7,366 bases of DNA from Promethearchaeota archaeon (lineage in GTDB: Archaea; Asgardarchaeota; Lokiarchaeia; Sigynarchaeales; MK-D1): positions 1-7,366 of the forward strand of contig JAEOUK010000643.1 in assembly GCA_016839385.1 (NCBI GenBank). The letters run 5' to 3'. Under the pieces are notes generated by a model. It did no database searches. It saw only the letters and a program-made list of their open reading frames with translations, and was not told the DNA's origin. Below, in pieces: positions 5,664 to 7,366 of the stretch (position 1 is the first letter of the stretch; each line of letters begins with the position of its first letter). Both the position numbers and the translations under genes were made by a program.

Positions 5664-6248
5664 TTAGGAAGAAACTATATTTTGTAATTCTTTTTCTTGA
5701 TCTCCCGAAGATCTGTTTTCTATAGGGGCTACAAAATCATAATCTGCCATATCCAAAACTAATCCGCCATCTTCTAATCGATCAATAAATAAAATTAGTT
5801 GAAAATCGACTTTTCGTCCGTTTTTAAAAGAATAAAATATGTTCCCATTGGTTTTCGGTGTCAAATTGTATTTAAAATTCCCTACTATAATATAGTTTCG
5901 AGCAATCCAATGGCTAAGATTAAATAGGTTTTTTACACTTTCGGAAAATTTCAAATCATGGTTTCCATGATAAAGTGAATCCAAAACTACTTGATAGTCG
6001 CTCGATTTTATTTTTTTCTTATGATAAAATAAACTACTCGCAACATAATCTGGATTTTCCAGTTTTATATGTTCTTCCTTTATTTTACGATATTCGTCTT
6101 CATCAAACATTTCTAGAATAAATATATAATTAGTATTGTCTCTGTTTCCGTTTGCTGAAGCATGAAACAACATTCGTGTATTTGGAGGTAATGTAGTAAT
6201 ATCCCCTAAAGCTTTTTCAATAGTTTCGGTTATTTCTTCAATTTTCAT
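5664..6248 (-). CDS. Soluble protein of unknown family, 194 residues
   Basis: The product is polar with no signal peptide or membrane helix, so probably cytoplasmic. The N-terminal third starts with an acidic amphipathic helix (residues 1-14) and contains a strand-like stretch (YIFILEMF, 41-48) followed by a charged helix (about 49-63). The C-terminal half alternates strand-like segments (YIIVGNFKYNL, 119-129; IFYSFKNGRKVDFQLILFIDRL, about 137-158; GGLVLDMADYDF, 161-172), suggesting an alpha/beta domain with a beta-rich end. The last 18 residues look disordered (NRSSGDQEKE). No catalytic or metal-binding motif is evident and I do not recognise the family. ATG 6248 lacks a Shine-Dalgarno but has a TATA-like element about 32 bases upstream, consistent with a nearly leaderless single-gene transcript. 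Consistent length and balanced composition make it a real gene. Confidence 0.75.
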   Translation of the reverse strand: MKIEEITETIEKALGDITTLPPNTRMLFHASANGNRDNTNYIFILEMFDEDEYRKIKEEHIKLENPDYVASSLFYHKKKIKSSDYQVVLDSLYHGNHDLKFSESVKNLFNLSHWIARNYIIVGNFKYNLTPKTNGNIFYSFKNGRKVDFQLILFIDRLEDGGLVLDMADYDFVAPIENRSSGDQEKELQNIVSS

Positions 6249-6274
6249 AAGAATCCCAGTTTTCTAAATCATAT

Positions 6275-6286
6275 GTTTAAATAAAG
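6275..6286 (-). promoter_or_regulatory. TATA-like box for the 194-residue protein gene
   Basis: CTTTATTTAAAC on the minus strand is centred about 32 bases before ATG 6248 and no Shine-Dalgarno precedes that ATG. This fits an archaeal promoter giving a leader of only a few bases. Confidence 0.45.
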
Positions 6287-6334
6287 AAGCTATATCATTA
6301 TGCGAGAAGAAATCTGATTTATAATTAGGTCGCG

Positions 6335-6371
6335 AAAAAAAATTCTAAAAATAATTTAGAAAAATTCTAAA
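6335..6371 (-). terminator. Hairpin(s) followed by T8, end of the 136-residue membrane protein transcript
   Basis: On the minus strand, 19 bases past the TGA at 6390-6392, TTTAGAA (6371-6365) can pair with TTCTAAA (6361-6355) across three bases, and the latter can alternatively pair with a second TTTAGAA (6349-6343). The array ends in eight consecutive T residues (6342-6335). On the plus strand the outer copies are a 12-base direct repeat AAAAATTCTAAA at 6338-6349 and 6360-6371. Stem plus T-run and position after a stop codon support a terminator. Confidence 0.55.
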
Positions 6372-6389
6372 CTATTTTCATAAGGTCAT

Positions 6390-6800
6390 TCATTTTTCTA
6401 TTAAGTTTTGTTTTTTCAATGCTTCCCGATATTTCGATTCGTACCATAGATCTCCCATCATCTGAATTCCACCGAAAATCAATATCCAGTACATTCCAAA
6501 TAAAATATAGACTACTGCAACCAAGATAAACCATATTAGAGCGGGAATGAAAAAACGGAATACAGTATCACCAATAAAAAGAGGGATTAACAATAATAGA
6601 CTCACAAAATTTATACTAATAATGATAATCAGATCTACTACTGGGGAAAAATCCAATATTGGGATTATTGCTTCAAACTCAATTCCCATGAAGTAAAATA
6701 CTACTGCAGTCGCAATTGCTCCTATATTGCATATCACAATCCAAATCGTAAACACCGGAATTAAGAATTTAGGAATTGATTCTTTTTTAAGTTCCACCAT
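6390..6800 (-). CDS. Small multi-pass membrane protein of unknown family, 136 residues
   Basis: After a short basic N-terminus (MVELKKESIPK) come three to four hydrophobic segments (about residues 11-38, 54-77 and 82-113, the last long enough for two passes around FGMYW), then a charged C-terminal tail (ESKYREALKKQNLIEK) expected in the cytoplasm. No conserved polar motif within the helices suggests an enzyme; Asp 50, Asp 56 and Asp 78 lie near helix ends. I do not recognise a family. ATG 6800 has no Shine-Dalgarno, but a TATA-like box is centred 27 bases upstream, giving a leaderless transcript, and a terminator-like structure follows the stop, so it appears to be a single-gene unit. The shape resembles small lineage-specific membrane proteins rather than a truncated transporter. 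Confidence 0.75.
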   Translation of the reverse strand: MVELKKESIPKFLIPVFTIWIVICNIGAIATAVVFYFMGIEFEAIIPILDFSPVVDLIIIISINFVSLLLLIPLFIGDTVFRFFIPALIWFILVAVVYILFGMYWILIFGGIQMMGDLWYESKYREALKKQNLIEK

Positions 6801-6823
6801 AATATGATAACAAATAATAAGTG

Positions 6824-6831
6824 AAATATAT
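6824..6831 (-). promoter_or_regulatory. TATA-like box for the 136-residue membrane protein gene
   Basis: ATATATTT on the minus strand is centred 27 bases before ATG 6800, with no Shine-Dalgarno in between. The spacing is that of a leaderless archaeal promoter. Confidence 0.55.
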
Positions 6832-6937
6832 CTGTTATCTTCCTGTTTTATCCGTGATTAAATTATAGATCTTTCAAAATAAAATTAGATGAAGTGAAAT
6901 TCAGATGCGCTACGAAAAATATGCTACATTTAGTATG

Positions 6938-7366
6938 TTATATGATAAAAACATTCCAGAATAAGAAAATGTATAAACTGGTAAAAAGTAACCATTCCCA
7001 AAGTGGGAAAGAATATATTCCTTTACCAGGAAATGTTTCCAGAGTCTCGTCTTTTTCGCATTTTTTCTGCCATAGTGCATTAAATAAAAAAAACCCAGTC
7101 AATATGAAACAAAATATCAAGAGTGGTGGTAACCAGTTATATATCGGGAGTTGATTTGGATGAAAAATATAGGCTAAACCCACGGTTAAATTAGCTGCAA
7201 TGAAAGTTGCAAAAGTGATAACAGCTGTAACATTGTGTAGTCTTCCTGATTTCAAATCCCGGATAAAATCACCTCCAGAGAGTTCTCGATCGGTGTCTCT
7301 ATCTGTAAAAATCGAAACAAGGATTCCATTTATGGTTGAAATTCCTCCAGATATAATCATTATCCA
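6938..7366 (-). CDS. Membrane protein, possible UbiA-superfamily prenyltransferase C-terminal half (5' end outside window)
   Basis: The frame is open to the window edge (Trp-Ile before the first Met at 7360), and that Met lies inside a hydrophobic helix, so the gene most likely starts outside; 142 residues are visible. Four hydrophobic segments occur at about residues 1-19, 43-66, 76-95 and 119-138, counted from that Met. Between the first two lies DRDTD (20-24), then SGGDFIRDLKSGR. A DxxxD motif after a helix, followed by a G-rich turn, a basic loop and three more helices, is how the second aspartate-rich motif and the C-terminal half of UbiA prenyltransferases (such as MenA or lipid-forming enzymes) are arranged. 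These use the aspartates to hold Mg and prenyl diphosphate. The match is motif-level only; the loop CEKDETLETFPGKG and the WEW helix are unusual, so another membrane family is possible. It ends 137 bases before the next minus-strand gene. Confidence 0.5.
   Translation of the reverse strand, partial: WIMIISGGISTINGILVSIFTDRDTDRELSGGDFIRDLKSGRLHNVTAVITFATFIAANLTVGLAYIFHPNQLPIYNWLPPLLIFCFILTGFFLFNALWQKKCEKDETLETFPGKGIYSFPLWEWLLFTSLYIFLFWNVFII

Noticed and set aside
6894..7154. 86-codon plus-strand open frame
   Set aside because: It mostly overlaps the minus-strand UbiA-like gene, whose helix pattern and motif are coherent; the plus-strand product shows nothing recognisable.
7344..7349. GGAGGA on the minus strand within the edge gene as a ribosome binding site
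   Set aside because: It encodes Gly-Gly in the frame and the nearest downstream ATG is out of frame and 13 bases away.
1..7366. Mobile element, CRISPR array, toxin-antitoxin pair or defence island
   Set aside because: No transposase or integrase, no regularly spaced repeats, no small overlapping gene pair with toxin-like features. The CPBP protein is the only family with occasional phage-defence or immunity links, and its neighbours do not support that role.

Overview
The window is a strongly AT-rich stretch with short intergenic gaps. It most resembles an archaeal genome, and I infer an Asgard (Lokiarchaeota-type) archaeon with moderate confidence. The reasons are: TATA-like boxes about 26-32 bases upstream of genes that have no ribosome binding site (the leaderless archaeal style); good Shine-Dalgarno sites only at internal operon junctions and at one leadered gene; a long coiled-coil protein ending in a CxxC...CxxC ribbon; and many lineage-specific multi-pass membrane proteins. 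There is no rRNA, tRNA, CRISPR array, transposase or integrase.

Layout. Positions 1-4617 carry plus-strand genes and 4793-7366 carry minus-strand genes, meeting in a convergent gap (4618-4792). Plus strand: the 3' part of a coiled-coil/zinc-ribbon gene (3-785); a gene-poor gap (786-1237) holding only two weak small-protein candidates; an Fpg/Nei-family protein whose key catalytic residues are replaced (1238-2095); then a compact operon of a CPBP/Abi membrane protease (2143-3024) and two tandem paralogous membrane-anchored hexapeptide (left-handed beta-helix) proteins (3035-3838 and 3838-4617). The two junctions in that operon are tight, with the ribosome binding site overlapping a stop codon in one case and a TAATG stop/start overlap in the other.

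Minus strand, in transcription order: the C-terminal part of a membrane protein that may belong to the UbiA prenyltransferase superfamily (7366-6938, running off the window), a small multi-pass membrane protein (6800-6390), a soluble protein of unknown family (6248-5664), and a seven-helix membrane protein without a recognised family (5533-4793). These are separated by 130-140 base gaps. The last three have promoter-like elements and terminator-like or inverted-repeat signals lie in the gaps, so they look like separate transcription units rather than one operon.

How they may work together. The only convincing functional unit is the CPBP protease plus paired beta-helix proteins, which I infer acts at the membrane, perhaps on lipids, polymers or surface components. 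The points most worth a second look are the catalytically altered Fpg/Nei protein, the divergence at the expected active-site histidine between the two beta-helix paralogs, and a 14-bp bulged inverted repeat that brackets the promoter of the seven-helix protein.
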